A stretch of 64,000 bases of DNA from Bin34 sp963422415 (GTDB lineage Bacteria > Chloroflexota > Anaerolineae > Caldilineales > Caldilineaceae). This document shows positions 32,817 to 42,582 of this stretch, piece by piece. The notes under the pieces are model-generated. The model was given only the letters and a program-made list of their open reading frames with translations, was not told the DNA's origin and did not search any database. The stretch spans positions 62,001 through 126,000 of the forward strand of contig OY729430.1 of the NCBI GenBank assembly GCA_963422415.1, in the 5' to 3' direction. Made by a program: the position numbers and the translations under genes. Within the stretch, counting starts at the first letter, position 1; every line of letters starts with the position of its first letter.

Positions 32817-35186
32817 ATGGCTGAAGCAAAAGGTACAGTCCGCCTCGTTACCTATTATAACTCAGAGACAGGCTATACGGTGGCGACTCTGGACGTGGAT
32901 CAGAGCCAGGGTTTGCCCCCGCAGTGTCGCCAAGAGCTCACCTTGGTCGGCAATCTGCCCGCTCTCAAGGTGGGCGAATACGTGTCGGTGGAAGGCAATC
33001 TGGACCGCCACAAGCAATACGGACACCAATTGCAGGTCGTCGAATGCAGAGTCGAATTGCCTGTCACGGAGGAAGGCATTGTTCGCTTTCTAGGCAGCGG
33101 CTTGATCAAGGGCATCGGTCCGGCCACCGCCCAAAAGCTGGTGCAGGCTTGGGGCGTGGAAACCCTGCAGATCCTGGATCAGGATCTGAATCGCCTGATC
33201 GAGATCCCACGGCTGGGGCGCAGCGCGGCCCAGAAAATCCGGGCTGGCTGGGAAAATCACAAATCTCAGCGCAGCCTGACTCTGCTCCTGCAGGAATTTG
33301 GGGTCACGCCCAACATGGCCCAGCGCATTCATGAAGAGATGGGAGCCGGAGCCGGAGCCCAACTGCACGCAAACCCCTATCTGCTCTGCAACCTATCCCA
33401 AGTGGGATTCAAGACCGCCGACACCATTGCCTCCCGGATCGGCATTCAGGGCGATCAGTTCGTGCGTATCGAGGCCGCGCTGTTGTATGTCATGGACAGT
33501 TCCCTCAACGACGGCCACTCTTGTCTGCCCGGCTCGGAGCTGGTGGCGGAAACCTGCATCTTGACCGGAGCGCGGCCCGAGAAAGTCGCGGACAGCCTGG
33601 TTCAGATGCTGGGTACAGACGGATTGGTCGCCACGCTCGGCCCTGGGGGAGAGCCATTCTCGTCCACATGGCAGATCACCGAGACCTTCGTCCCCGGCGA
33701 TTCCGCCGCCAGGCCGCGTCCGCCGCGGGAGACATCCCGCGCTGCAGAAACCATTCAGGACCGCCAGGCCGACGCGGTACAGACCGTCGCGCCGCTGGCC
33801 GTGTACCTGAAATGGATGGCCCACTGCGAAACGGGACTGGCCGCAAACCTGCGCGCCCTGATGCAACGGAACACCCGGATCCTGCAACGCATGGCAGGCT
33901 TTGACTGGAACGCGTTTTGGCGGACCCGATCCAAGGACTTTCTGCTCACGGCCGGTCAGAAAGAAGCGGTGCAAGCCGCCTTGCTCTCCCCTTTCTCCGT
34001 CCTGACCGGCGGTCCGGGCACCGGCAAGACCACCACGATTCACTCCATCATCGAGCTGTGCCAGCAACAGCGGCTCTCCGTCGCGCTGGCCGCGCCCACC
34101 GGCCGGGCTGCCAAGCGCATGCAGGAGGCCACGGGCCTGCCCGCCCGCACCTTGCATCGCCTGCTGGAAGTCAATATGATCAAGGGCGAGATGGCCTTTG
34201 ATCGCAATGAATCCAATCCGTTGGAAGGTGATCTGCTGATTGTGGACGAGGTCTCGATGCTGGATCTGCGCATCGCCTATCATCTGAGCAAGGCCATTCC
34301 CCCCTCCATGCATGTCATGCTGGTCGGCGACGTGGACCAGCTGCCCAGCGTAAGTCCGGGCAACGTGCTGAGGGACATTATCCGCCGCGTCGACGATGGA
34401 GACCTGTCTCATCCCCCCCAAGGAGCCGGCCCCCGCATCATCCGCCTTGACGAGATTCATCGCCAGAGTCAAGGCAGCGCCATTGTCACCAACGCCCATC
34501 GTATCCGGCAGGGACAGTCTCCGATCATCGACAACACCGCGAGCAAGGATTTCTTCTTCATGCAGGCCGAGGACCCGACCCAGGCCCAGCGGATCTGCGT
34601 GGATCTGGTCAAGACGCGTCTGCCGAACTACTACGGATTGTCGCCGCGTGACATCATGGTGCTCAGCCCCATGCGCAAGGGGGTGGCCGGGGTGACGGCC
34701 TTGAACCAGGCGTTGCAGCAGAGCCTCAATGCCCCCCGGCCCGGGGACGAGTCGTTTACCCGAGGCGACATGACCCTGCGGTCGGGAGACCCGGTCATGC
34801 AGCTGCGCAACGATTACGAGAAAATGGTCTTCAATGGCGACTTGGGCATCCTGACAAGGGTGCGTCCCGGGGCCAAGGAAGCCTTCATCACCTTCGAGGA
34901 CCGGGTTCTCCCCTACACCGCCGCGGAATTGGCCCAGATCGCCTTAGCCTACGCCGTCACCATACACAAGAGCCAAGGCAGCGAATATCCGGCCGTGATC
35001 GTGCCCTTGATGACGGCGCACTGGGTCATGCTGCAGCGGAATCTGTTGTATACTGCGCTCACTCGTGCCAAACGGCTGGTCGTGGTCGTGGGGCAGCGCC
35101 AAGCCTTGGACCGGGCCGTGCAGAACGCCAAGGTGGGACACCGCCATTCCGGGCTTTATGCGGGTCTGCAAGCCCAATCCCACTGA
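32817..35186 (+). CDS. recD2: RecD2-type ATP-dependent DNA helicase
   Basis: A 789-residue superfamily 1 helicase. An N-terminal OB-like part (GTVRLVTYYNSETGYTVATL) and helix-hairpin-helix repeats (IKGIGPATAQKLV, NRLIEIPRLGRSAAQKI) precede the motor. The motor has Walker A GGPGTGKTTT near residue 398, DEVSMLD, and the C-terminal VTIHKSQGSEY and ALTRAK motifs. The long N-terminal extension marks RecD2 rather than RecBCD-type RecD. ATG 32817 was chosen because upstream in-frame residues lie in the divergent promoter region. Confidence 0.93.
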   Translation: MAEAKGTVRLVTYYNSETGYTVATLDVDQSQGLPPQCRQELTLVGNLPALKVGEYVSVEGNLDRHKQYGHQLQVVECRVELPVTEEGIVRFLGSGLIKGIGPATAQKLVQAWGVETLQILDQDLNRLIEIPRLGRSAAQKIRAGWENHKSQRSLTLLLQEFGVTPNMAQRIHEEMGAGAGAQLHANPYLLCNLSQVGFKTADTIASRIGIQGDQFVRIEAALLYVMDSSLNDGHSCLPGSELVAETCILTGARPEKVADSLVQMLGTDGLVATLGPGGEPFSSTWQITETFVPGDSAARPRPPRETSRAAETIQDRQADAVQTVAPLAVYLKWMAHCETGLAANLRALMQRNTRILQRMAGFDWNAFWRTRSKDFLLTAGQKEAVQAALLSPFSVLTGGPGTGKTTTIHSIIELCQQQRLSVALAAPTGRAAKRMQEATGLPARTLHRLLEVNMIKGEMAFDRNESNPLEGDLLIVDEVSMLDLRIAYHLSKAIPPSMHVMLVGDVDQLPSVSPGNVLRDIIRRVDDGDLSHPPQGAGPRIIRLDEIHRQSQGSAIVTNAHRIRQGQSPIIDNTASKDFFFMQAEDPTQAQRICVDLVKTRLPNYYGLSPRDIMVLSPMRKGVAGVTALNQALQQSLNAPRPGDESFTRGDMTLRSGDPVMQLRNDYEKMVFNGDLGILTRVRPGAKEAFITFEDRVLPYTAAELAQIALAYAVTIHKSQGSEYPAVIVPLMTAHWVMLQRNLLYTALTRAKRLVVVVGQRQALDRAVQNAKVGHRHSGLYAGLQAQSH

Positions 35187-35274
35187 GCCTGCGCTGCGCG
35201 TTCCACCGTCTCTGGCCTGTACCTTAAGCGCCGCGGCCTGTCTATTCAACTGTCCCTTTCCAAAGGAATGCACC

Positions 35275-36054
35275 ATGTCCCGTCAAGTCTTGCCGATTGC
35301 CTTGCAGCTCTACACCTTGCGCGACATGGACGCCACACCGGACGAGGTGCTGGCTACGGTCGCCCGGGCGGGCTATTGCTACGTCGAGACCATTCACCAG
35401 ACGGAACTCTCGGGCCTGGCCTGGAGGGAAACGCTGGGCAATCACGGTCTTTCCGCCGTGTGCGGCCATGTCCCCACCGAGGCCTTTGTCGCGGACATGG
35501 AGGGCACCATCGCCCTGTACAAGGACCTAGGCACGGAGATCGTGGCCATTCCCATCCCCAACCGCAAGCTATGGGCGGGCACACCCACGGCGGCCGACTG
35601 GCAAAAATTTGGCCAACAGCTGGAAGAAATCGGGGCCGCCTGTCACGCGGCCGATCTGACCCTGCTGTACCACAATCACTGGCAGGAAATGGTGGCCTAT
35701 GACGGCAAGCTGGCGATAGACATTCTGCTGGACGAAACGGACCCGGCCCACGTGGGCTTCGAGCCGGACTGCGCCTGGATTGCCAAGGGCGGTCAGAATC
35801 CCGTCGATCTGCTGCAGAGATATGCGAGCCGTTGCCCCTGTGTGCACATGAAGGATTTGGCGGCGCCGGGCCAGAACGAGGAGCACATGGGTCTGGAGGA
35901 TGTAGGGTATGGCACGCTGGACTGGGATGCCATCGTCCCGCAAGCCCAGGCCGCGGGCGCCCAGTGGTACATCGTGGAACACGACATGCCCAAGGGGCAC
36001 GTGAACAGCATAACCCGCAGCTACGACTTCATCGCGGCGCAACTGCAGGCTTGA
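35275..36054 (+). CDS. Sugar phosphate isomerase/epimerase family protein
   Basis: A 259-residue TIM barrel of the xylose isomerase-like AP-endonuclease 2 family. Metal-ligand segments are YVETIHQTEL, LLYHNHWQEM, VGFEPDCAWIAKGGQNP, CVHMKDL and YIVEHDMP. The probable role is sugar or inositol-type isomerisation; the substrate is unknown. It stands 88 bases after recD2 and 16 bases before the next gene. Confidence 0.85.
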   Translation: MSRQVLPIALQLYTLRDMDATPDEVLATVARAGYCYVETIHQTELSGLAWRETLGNHGLSAVCGHVPTEAFVADMEGTIALYKDLGTEIVAIPIPNRKLWAGTPTAADWQKFGQQLEEIGAACHAADLTLLYHNHWQEMVAYDGKLAIDILLDETDPAHVGFEPDCAWIAKGGQNPVDLLQRYASRCPCVHMKDLAAPGQNEEHMGLEDVGYGTLDWDAIVPQAQAAGAQWYIVEHDMPKGHVNSITRSYDFIAAQLQA

Positions 36055-36070
36055 GACCATCTCTGCCGAC

Positions 36071-36511
36071 ATGGAAACCGGACCGGCCAGACCTGCGGCC
36101 TTTGAACACCTCATCTACGACTTGGCGGGGGAGTCCGTGCCCATCAAGAAGATTGGCAGCCACGACTTCTACGTGGTGGAGGAAGATGGCTTTGACTATC
36201 ACATTGCCGCCAGCAAGGTCGACGCCGCCGTCTGGGACACGCTGAAGTCTCATTTTCAAAAAGCCAAGGAGGATCACTTGCCGGCGGCCCTGGCCGCCAT
36301 GGGCGTGGAAGATCCCTTTACCTTGGCCGCGTACGAGGCCGCCATTGACAATATCGGCATGGCCGACACCTTGCTCATAGCCCCGGAACACAAGGACATG
36401 CTGGCTCTCATGGGCTTCCGAGTCGTGATCGACTGTCACGGGGATGTGCAGGATGTGGTACTGCCGGAACAAGAGATAGAACCCGAAGACGACGGCCGGG
36501 AGGAACGCTGA
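36071..36511 (+). CDS. Unknown acidic protein following a sugar isomerase
   Basis: A 146-residue soluble protein that I do not recognise. The fold looks alpha/beta: IKKIGSHDFYVVEEDGFDYHI, then helices with KSHFQKAKEDHLPAAL. It ends in a charged Glu/Asp/Arg tail. The start is 16 bases after the isomerase stop, suggesting co-transcription. No motif gives a function. Confidence 0.6.
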   Translation: METGPARPAAFEHLIYDLAGESVPIKKIGSHDFYVVEEDGFDYHIAASKVDAAVWDTLKSHFQKAKEDHLPAALAAMGVEDPFTLAAYEAAIDNIGMADTLLIAPEHKDMLALMGFRVVIDCHGDVQDVVLPEQEIEPEDDGREER

Positions 36512-36564
36512 GGCTGTGCCCGGGGATATGCCAGCGCGCCTCGGCAGAGGACGTCACGGGCAAT

Positions 36565-37221
36565 TCACGCAACGGATCCAGCCGCTTCCCAATTGCGCTT
36601 GAGCTCCCGGGCCTTGGAGATCAAAGCTCCCTGATGCACGATTCCAGGGCCCACCAGCGAGCTGCCGATACCGACCGCCACGGCGCCGGCCTGTCGAAAT
36701 TTCCCAATGTTGACTGCATCAACGCCCCCCGTGGGAATGAATTCCACGTCGCTCAGAGGGGCGCGCACCGCCTTCAAGTAGGATGTGCCTAGACAAGGAA
36801 AAAGTTTCACCATGCTGCAGCCCGCCTGTACGGCCCGCTGGATTTCCGTAGGCGTAAAGACGCCCGGCACCATGAGCGTGTCCCGAGAAAGGGCTTCTTC
36901 CACCGTAGGCAGATCCAAATTGGGAGCCACCAGAAACTGGGCGCCGGCCGCGACGGCTTCCCGAGCTTGAACGGCCTCCCGCACCGTGCCGGCGCCGATG
37001 ACCATGTGATCGCCAAAGCGGGTCCTCAGGGATTCAATGGCGCTCAAGGCGCCGGTGGTGTTGAGTGTGACCTCCAGCAGAGGCAACGGAGCCGCCAGCA
37101 GGGCATCGCCCACCATAATGACCTCCTCCAGGCTGAACCCGCCGCGCACTATGGCAATCAGCCCTTCCTGACGAATTCGTTCCTTCATTTTCAGAACAGG
37201 CGACGATTGGGCTTGTGCCAT
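36565..37221 (-). CDS. KDPG/KHG aldolase-family protein
   Basis: A 218-residue class I aldolase. It has IAIVRG near the N-terminus, LLEVTLNT (catalytic Glu), GAGTVREAVQAREA, LVAPNLDL, the Schiff-base lysine in MVKLFPC, and FIPTGGVDA. Such enzymes split 2-keto-3-deoxy sugar acid phosphates or 4-hydroxy-2-oxoglutarate. An ATG at 37221 has AGGAG and AAGG upstream. A hairpin (37271-37299) lies in its 5' region. It could serve a sugar acid made elsewhere in the genome. Confidence 0.87.
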   Translation of the reverse strand: MAQAQSSPVLKMKERIRQEGLIAIVRGGFSLEEVIMVGDALLAAPLPLLEVTLNTTGALSAIESLRTRFGDHMVIGAGTVREAVQAREAVAAGAQFLVAPNLDLPTVEEALSRDTLMVPGVFTPTEIQRAVQAGCSMVKLFPCLGTSYLKAVRAPLSDVEFIPTGGVDAVNIGKFRQAGAVAVGIGSSLVGPGIVHQGALISKARELKRNWEAAGSVA

Positions 37222-37643
37222 GACCTTGAATCTCCTGAACGGGCGAACCATGGCGGAGGCGCCTTGCGGGCGTTGCCCGAGGGGCCAAGCCCCGCAACGG
37301 GTTCGCACCCTATATTGTAGGCAATGCAGAGAGCCAAAGGGCAGTACGCACCTTGGCATTGTCCATCCCATCGGGCAACGCCGGACATGCGCAATGGCCT
37401 GCCCGACCATCTCCCTGCAGGACCATCTCCGTCAACGGGATATCGCTCCCAACCGCAATATCTCCGAATCAGGAATGATCACGTTGGCATCGGGTGCAGG
37501 GACAATGAATTGTCCCATCAAGGCTCTCTACCTGACGATCTCCTGAGACTGTGGTCCGCGATCCTCGTGCAATATTCCGTTTTCATCCTCTCTTGGCACC
37601 GGCTACAGTCGGAATTCATGCAATGCAACCGTAGTCCCTGCCG
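37222..37643. other. Intergenic between selD and the aldolase gene
   Basis: CGTTGC-CCGA-GGGGC-CAA-GCCCC-GCAACG at 37271-37299 can form a hairpin upstream of the leftward aldolase. A TACAAT in minus-strand sense lies at 37314-37319. No gene is recognised. Confidence 0.45.
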
Positions 37644-38711
37644 CTATGTCACAAGCACGCCGCCCCCTGCCACGGCGTATCCCACATGCCAGATCTCCAT
37701 CCCCTCGTCTCTGCCCGCCTGACTGAAACTGGATGCCTGGTCTGCAGGCACCGCCATCAGCAGGCCACCGCTGGTCTCGGCTTCCCACAGGGCCGCGTAC
37801 ATGGCGGGGTCAACGTCTTCCTCCACTTTCACGGAGGTGCCAAAATGGTTCTGGTTGGTTTTACCGGCCCGGGTAGCCACGCCGGAGGCCACATAGTCTC
37901 GGACATGGGGCAACAGTGGCACTTGGGACGCATCGAGTTGGATTCCAACGGGAGAGGCGCCTCCGGGATTCTGCAGCATCTCCTGACTGTGGCCCAGCAA
38001 CCCGAATCCGCTTATGTCCGTAGCCGCCCGCACTCCGAAACGCTGCGCCAACCGGGCCACTGCAGCGTTCAGTCGCAGCATGGAGCGGATGGCCGCCTGC
38101 AGGTCGTCTGCCGCCACTAGGGAAAAGGAGTCCACTATGTCCGCCGAGGTGATCAGGCCCGTACCCAAGGGCTTGCTCAGAAACAGGTGATCCCCTACCT
38201 GCAGGCCGCCCTTCCGAAACAGGCGATCAGGATGGGCCTGCCCGGTTACAGACAACCCATAGAACAGTTCGGGACTGGTGATGGTATGGCCGCCCGCTAT
38301 GACCGCCCCGGCCTCCTGCACCTTGTCGGCGCCACCGGCCAGCACCGCCGCCAACAAGGGAATGGGCAATGACTCCGGCTTGCCTGCCACGTTGAGCGCA
38401 AACAGGACTTCGCCGCCCATGGCGTACACGTCGCTCAAGGCGTTGGCTGCGGCTATGGCTCCATAGGTGTACGGATCATCCACGACAGGTGTGAAGAAGT
38501 CCGTCGTTTGAATCAGGGCCTGTTCGGCAGACAGGCGAAAGACGGCGGCATCGTCGGGACTCTGCAACCCCACCAGCAGACGCTCGTCCTCTGTGCTCTC
38601 TGATCTCCGTGCCAATTGTCGCACGACCTGCGACAACTCCCCGGGCGGGAGCTTGGACGCTCAGCCCGCGCAGGTCGCGAGTTGTGTCAGACGGGTCTTG
38701 ATCTCTTCCAT
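37644..38711 (-). CDS. selD: Selenophosphate synthase, selenocysteine-containing (UGA at 38661-38663)
   Basis: A 355-residue protein when the in-frame TGA at codon 17 is read as selenocysteine. The N-terminus runs MEEIKTRLTQLATCAG-U-ASKLPPGELSQVV, which matches the SelD pattern of Cys/Sec before xxKL. Further motifs are DDAAVFRLS, TTDFFTPVVDDPYTYG, ANALSDVYAMGG, VIAGGHTI, DISGFGLLGHS and SGGLL. It makes selenophosphate from selenide and ATP. A conventional ORF search starts after the TGA at 38636 and loses the catalytic loop. A bSECIS-like hairpin follows the TGA. It starts 36 bases after the nadD stop on the same strand. Confidence 0.88.
38634..38655 (-). promoter_or_regulatory. bSECIS-like hairpin after the selD UGA
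   Basis: In RNA sense, CAA-(G)-CUCCC pairs with GGGAG-UUG (8 bp with a bulged G), loop GCCCG. The stem starts 5 bases after the UGA and the loop begins about 15 bases downstream, with a G at the first loop position. Bacterial SECIS elements lie just 3' of the UGA with a guanine in the apical loop, so this fits. The sequence is also coding. Confidence 0.65.
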
Positions 38712-38747
38712 GATCGTTGAAGTGCGTCGGATGACCGCCAGTCGCGG

Positions 38748-39467
38748 CTACCTGCCCGCTCCGTTTCCATACAAATGGTGCCTTCGAATATACGCGATCA
38801 CTTCGGGAGTCAGAAGATATTGTACAGGCTGACCCTCCAGGAACCGGGCCCGGACATCGAGTCCGGATACATCCAGACCTGGCATCTCCAGAACCTGCAC
38901 GCGCTCCCGCACATTGGGCAAGGCGTCCTGCAGGACCTGCCAGTCAATCTCCACTTCGGGCCGAAACAGGGCCACCAGATTGCAATTCTCCAAGAGCCAG
39001 GACGGATTGTGCCAAGTGGGCAGATCGTGCAGACTGTCCAATCCCATCAAGAAGTAGATGTCAACCGGACGCGGCAGGCGAGCCTGCAGCCCCTGCATCA
39101 GTTTCACCGTAAAGCTGGGCGAATCCTCGGCCGCATCCAGCTCGCTTACGCCAAAAAGGGGGTTGGACCGCGTAGCCAGCCGTGCCATGGTCACCCGATG
39201 GTGTGCGGCCGCAATCGGCTGGTTCGGCTTGTGTGGCGGCTGGCCTGCCGGGACAAAATATACCCGGTCCAACTCCATAAGATTCGCCGCTTCCTGCGCC
39301 AGCAGAAGATGTCCAATGTGGATGGGATCGAAGGTACCTCCCAACACGCCCAGACGCGGCCGCCGGGGCAGCGGGTGCACTGGTCGCTCCGCCTCGTGGA
39401 CTTTCAGATTCCGGTCCAGTTCCGCCCAGGTGCGGACCGCGGCAATCGCCGGTTCAGGCAGTGACAT
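38748..39467 (-). CDS. nadD: Nicotinate-nucleotide adenylyltransferase
   Basis: A 239-residue nucleotidyltransferase that makes nicotinate adenine dinucleotide from nicotinate mononucleotide and ATP. The motifs are LGVLGGTFDPIHIGHLLLA, FVPAGQPPHK and LMGLDSLHDLPTW. The C-terminal SSTxIR equivalent is VSGLDVRAR, somewhat altered. It has about 45 residues before the usual start. ATGs at 39473 and 39467 are both possible; GGGGA spacing favours 39467, and both overlap the obg stop. It follows obg in the same direction. Confidence 0.9.
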   Translation of the reverse strand: MSLPEPAIAAVRTWAELDRNLKVHEAERPVHPLPRRPRLGVLGGTFDPIHIGHLLLAQEAANLMELDRVYFVPAGQPPHKPNQPIAAAHHRVTMARLATRSNPLFGVSELDAAEDSPSFTVKLMQGLQARLPRPVDIYFLMGLDSLHDLPTWHNPSWLLENCNLVALFRPEVEIDWQVLQDALPNVRERVQVLEMPGLDVSGLDVRARFLEGQPVQYLLTPEVIAYIRRHHLYGNGAGR

Positions 39468-40734
39468 TGTCATATCCCCAGACCAGTTCCAGTGTTCCCA
39501 TGAAAACGGTGTCTCCCTCCGCCACACCCTGCTGCTGCAAGGCGTCACGAATGCCCCAGATGGTCAACAGGTGCTGGAAACGCATGGCGCTTTCGAAGTA
39601 ATCCCAGTTGGTCATCTGCGCGGCCCGTTCCAGACCGGAACTCTCCACGCGCCAAGCATCGGGACCCATACGCTCGATCGTAAAGGAGCGATCCGCCTCG
39701 TGTGGCGTGATCTCGGGCAGGTCCAGCGGACCGTCTTCCGGCACGGCAGGCAACTCTATGAGCATGCGGTCCATCGCATAGATCAAGGACTGCACTTGCT
39801 GCCCGGTCACGGCGCTAATGGCATGGAAGGGCAGTTTTCGTTGCGCGCAGTGGGCGGCCACCTTGGCTTCCCAAGCCTGTGCCTGCGGGAGATCCCTCTT
39901 GTTCAGCACGACAATGCGCGGGCGCAACAGCAGCGCGGGACTGTATAGCTGCAACTCCTGCTCCACGATGCGCAGTTCGGCCAGAGGATCCGCGCCCGCG
40001 CCATCCAGCAAATGCAGCAGGACTCGCGTGCGCTCCACATGGCGCAGGAACTCCATGCCCAAGCCGGTGCCTGAGTGCGCCCCTTTCACCAGGCCCGGCA
40101 CGTCTACCAAGACCCGCTGCCTGTGATCTATCTCGACCACTCCCAGATTGGGCACGGTCGTCGTGAAAGGATAATCCGCGATCTCCGGCTTGGCCGCACT
40201 GACGCGGCTGATGAGGGTGGACTTGCCGGCATTGGGTATCCCTATGATACCCACTTCGGCCACCAGCTTCAATTCCAATTCCAGCCAACGCGATTCACCC
40301 TGTTCGCCATTTTCCGCCAGACGCGGAGCCTGATGACGGGAGCTGCGAAAGGCCGCGTTGCCCTTGCCCCCACGCCCTCCGCGAGCCAGACAACACCGTT
40401 GCCCCAGGATCGTCAGGTCTCCGAGCAGAGAGCCGTCCTCTGCGTTTCTGATCAGAGTGCCTTGCGGCAATGCCACAATCACATCGTCGCCTTGGGCCCC
40501 CTGCTTGACTGTGCCGCCCCCACGTCCGCCCTTGCCCGCCCGGAAATGTACATGCCGACGCAAGTGCAACAAGGTGTTCATCCCGGGCTGGACTTCGGCG
40601 AGAACATGCCCCCCGTACCCTCCATTGCCGCCGGCAGGGCCTCCCTTGGGCGTGTGCTTCTCACGGCGAAAGGCCACGATGCCGTCTCCGCCATCTCCAC
40701 CCGCCACAAAAATCCGGGCACGATCAAAAAACAT
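39454..40734 (-). CDS. obgE: GTPase Obg/CgtA
   Basis: A 426-residue ribosome-associated GTPase. It has the glycine-rich Obg domain (GGDGGDGIVAFRREK, GGNGGYGGHV), the G1 loop GIPNAGKSTLISRVS, G3 DVPGLVKGAH, G4 NKRD, and a C-terminal OCT-type domain (WRVESSGLERAAQMTNW). It is involved in 50S assembly and stress responses. Start is the ATG at 40734. Confidence 0.95.
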   Translation of the reverse strand: MFFDRARIFVAGGDGGDGIVAFRREKHTPKGGPAGGNGGYGGHVLAEVQPGMNTLLHLRRHVHFRAGKGGRGGGTVKQGAQGDDVIVALPQGTLIRNAEDGSLLGDLTILGQRCCLARGGRGGKGNAAFRSSRHQAPRLAENGEQGESRWLELELKLVAEVGIIGIPNAGKSTLISRVSAAKPEIADYPFTTTVPNLGVVEIDHRQRVLVDVPGLVKGAHSGTGLGMEFLRHVERTRVLLHLLDGAGADPLAELRIVEQELQLYSPALLLRPRIVVLNKRDLPQAQAWEAKVAAHCAQRKLPFHAISAVTGQQVQSLIYAMDRMLIELPAVPEDGPLDLPEITPHEADRSFTIERMGPDAWRVESSGLERAAQMTNWDYFESAMRFQHLLTIWGIRDALQQQGVAEGDTVFMGTLELVWGYDNVTA

Positions 40735-41282
40735 GCAAGATTATCTACGGAGACAGGAACAACATGCAAGACAGAACCCGTGAGTGCGCACCGGACCACC
40801 CCACCCCTGCCAAGGAGACCAAGGGTCCTCCATATAGTGTAATGGAAGAGACAACCCGCATGCACCGGACCCGGTTGCAGTGGATCCGGCAACCGGGGAT
40901 GACATCCTGGAGTATCTCCCACGACAGTCGGGTCCGCGGGGGCGGATGGCAGGATTCCCAACAAGCGCAATTCGCTGCATGGGCAATTCCCAAGTTCCGC
41001 CGCGCCTGGAAAACACAAGATAGAATATATTTCAGAGACTGCACTCGATTCGAGAGTAGGAGAGACAGGCCCTCTCTGTCTCTCCCTCCCGAATGACAGG
41101 CGCAATGTCGGAGGCATCCCCCACGGCTCGGATCGCAACGGCCTGAATCCGCTGGGCAAGAGAGACACGACACAGAAGTGATGCTCCATGACAGTTTGCC
41201 GGAAAGCCTTGGCGCCACGAAACTGACTTCCATGCGGCGGGCGCCCTGATCCGGCTCCTGTTTTTCCACGGTCTTTGCCTCC
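40735..41282. other. Intergenic with a strong hairpin
   Basis: This divergent region lies between obg and ybeY. GGAGAGACAG (41059-41068) and CTGTCTCTCC (41076-41085) form a perfect 10 bp stem with a 7-base loop. No T-run follows on either strand. No gene is recognised. Confidence 0.5.
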
Positions 41283-41801
41283 ATGCCCCTGATTCTTGAA
41301 GTTCAAGCCGCGTTGCCTCTCCCTGTGAACAAGACACAGCTGCAAGCCGCCATGGAAGCGGTCCTGGCGGAACCCAGCGCTGCCCGCCATCCGATTGCAG
41401 GTCGTCAGACTCTGACTCTACGGGTCACGGACGATGTGGAAATCCGACAACTCAATCTCAGACACAGAGGTGAGGACCAGACCACCGATGTCCTCAGTTT
41501 CCGCCATGCCGAAGATTGTCTCTCCTGGGAACTCAACATTCCTGACCTGCGGCAGGAACTGGGTGATCTGATTCTGTCACGACCGTACCTGGAACGCTCC
41601 GCCTGCACGGCGGGCACAAGTCTTGCGGCCGAATTCCTGCTCTGCTTTGTCCACGGTTTGCTACATCTGCTGGGCTGGGATCATGACACCCCGGAACGAA
41701 CTCGGGCCATGTTCCAATTGCAGGATCGCCTCGTGCGCGCCATGGGGTACGAACCGCGGCGAACCTGGACGCCACCGGGTGAGACATTGACGGATGACTA
41801 G
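41283..41801 (+). CDS. ybeY: rRNA maturation endoribonuclease YbeY
   Basis: A 172-residue metal-dependent RNase. The zinc-binding motif is HGLLHLLGWDHD near residues 125-136, after TDVLSFR. It acts in 16S rRNA 3' processing and ribosome quality control. Its stop overlaps the start of the dgkA-like gene by 8 bases. Confidence 0.92.
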   Translation: MPLILEVQAALPLPVNKTQLQAAMEAVLAEPSAARHPIAGRQTLTLRVTDDVEIRQLNLRHRGEDQTTDVLSFRHAEDCLSWELNIPDLRQELGDLILSRPYLERSACTAGTSLAAEFLLCFVHGLLHLLGWDHDTPERTRAMFQLQDRLVRAMGYEPRRTWTPPGETLTDD

Positions 41802-42153
41802 ATTTTTCCATAGTGTAGCTCACGCTTGGCGAGGCCTTTCCCAAGCGGCCCGGCAGGAGCGCAACTTTCGGATTGAACTGGTGGTGGCGGTCTTGGCGCT
41901 GGGCAGTGGTCATTTCCTGGATTTTGCCCGTTGGGAGTGGTTGCTGACGCTCCTTTGCATCGGTCTGGTACTGACCAGCGAACTCTTCAACAGTGCCTTG
42001 GAAAGGCTGGCGGATGTGGTGGCGGAGACGGAAGACGAGAGGATTGGACTGCTCAAGGACATGGCCGCAGGGGCCGTGCTGCTGGCGGCGCTCGCCGCCA
42101 CTGCCATGGGTGTGTTGATTGTGCTGCCGCGCCTGGGCCTTTGGCCCCACTGA
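41794..42153 (+). CDS. DgkA-type diacylglycerol/undecaprenol kinase
   Basis: A 119-residue integral membrane kinase with three helices. The signature is ELFNSALERLADVV near residues 65-78, with an N-terminal ERNFRIEL stretch. In Gram-positive-like relatives (DgkA/UdpK) it phosphorylates undecaprenol. It overlaps ybeY, suggesting coupling. Confidence 0.88.
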   Translation: MTRFFHSVAHAWRGLSQAARQERNFRIELVVAVLALGSGHFLDFARWEWLLTLLCIGLVLTSELFNSALERLADVVAETEDERIGLLKDMAAGAVLLAALAATAMGVLIVLPRLGLWPH

Positions 42154-42582
42154 AACGGACCTTGGCGACAAGGCCATCACACACGCAACGCGGATTATGG
42201 GAAATTCAGATCTTGCCCGCAATGGACATGCTTCTCGGCAGATTCAGCCAGATTTCATGGCCCGTGCGAGACACTAGCCAGCCGGGCTTTGTCGCCTTGT
42301 GGCGTGACGAAAACCTGGCGATGCATTGCAGACTGCAGGTTCATCTATAAAGACACCGCAGTGGGGTTCCATGTAATGCCCTTGTAGGATTGGGGGAAAT
42401 CCAAGATGGACAGTGGCAAAAGTCGGTGTGCCTCTTGCAAGGGAATCCTCTGAAAGATGGCTGTAGCCAACAGCACACCGGCAATGGCCAGACAAGGAAC
42501 ACCTATGGCTGCTACTTGAATGGCTTCAAGGGGTGGTTTAGAATGCCTGTGTTATCAAGGTTGAAAAGGTGGGGAAGCCGCC
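42154..42582. other. Intergenic upstream of pdxS
   Basis: No gene is recognised. It holds the candidate promoter at 42516-42544, described separately. Confidence 0.45.
42516..42544 (+). promoter_or_regulatory. Promoter of pdxST
   Basis: TTGAAT (42516-42521) and TAGAAT (42539-42544) are spaced by 17 bases, about 39 bases before the pdxS ATG. Each box differs from consensus by one or two bases. Confidence 0.55.
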
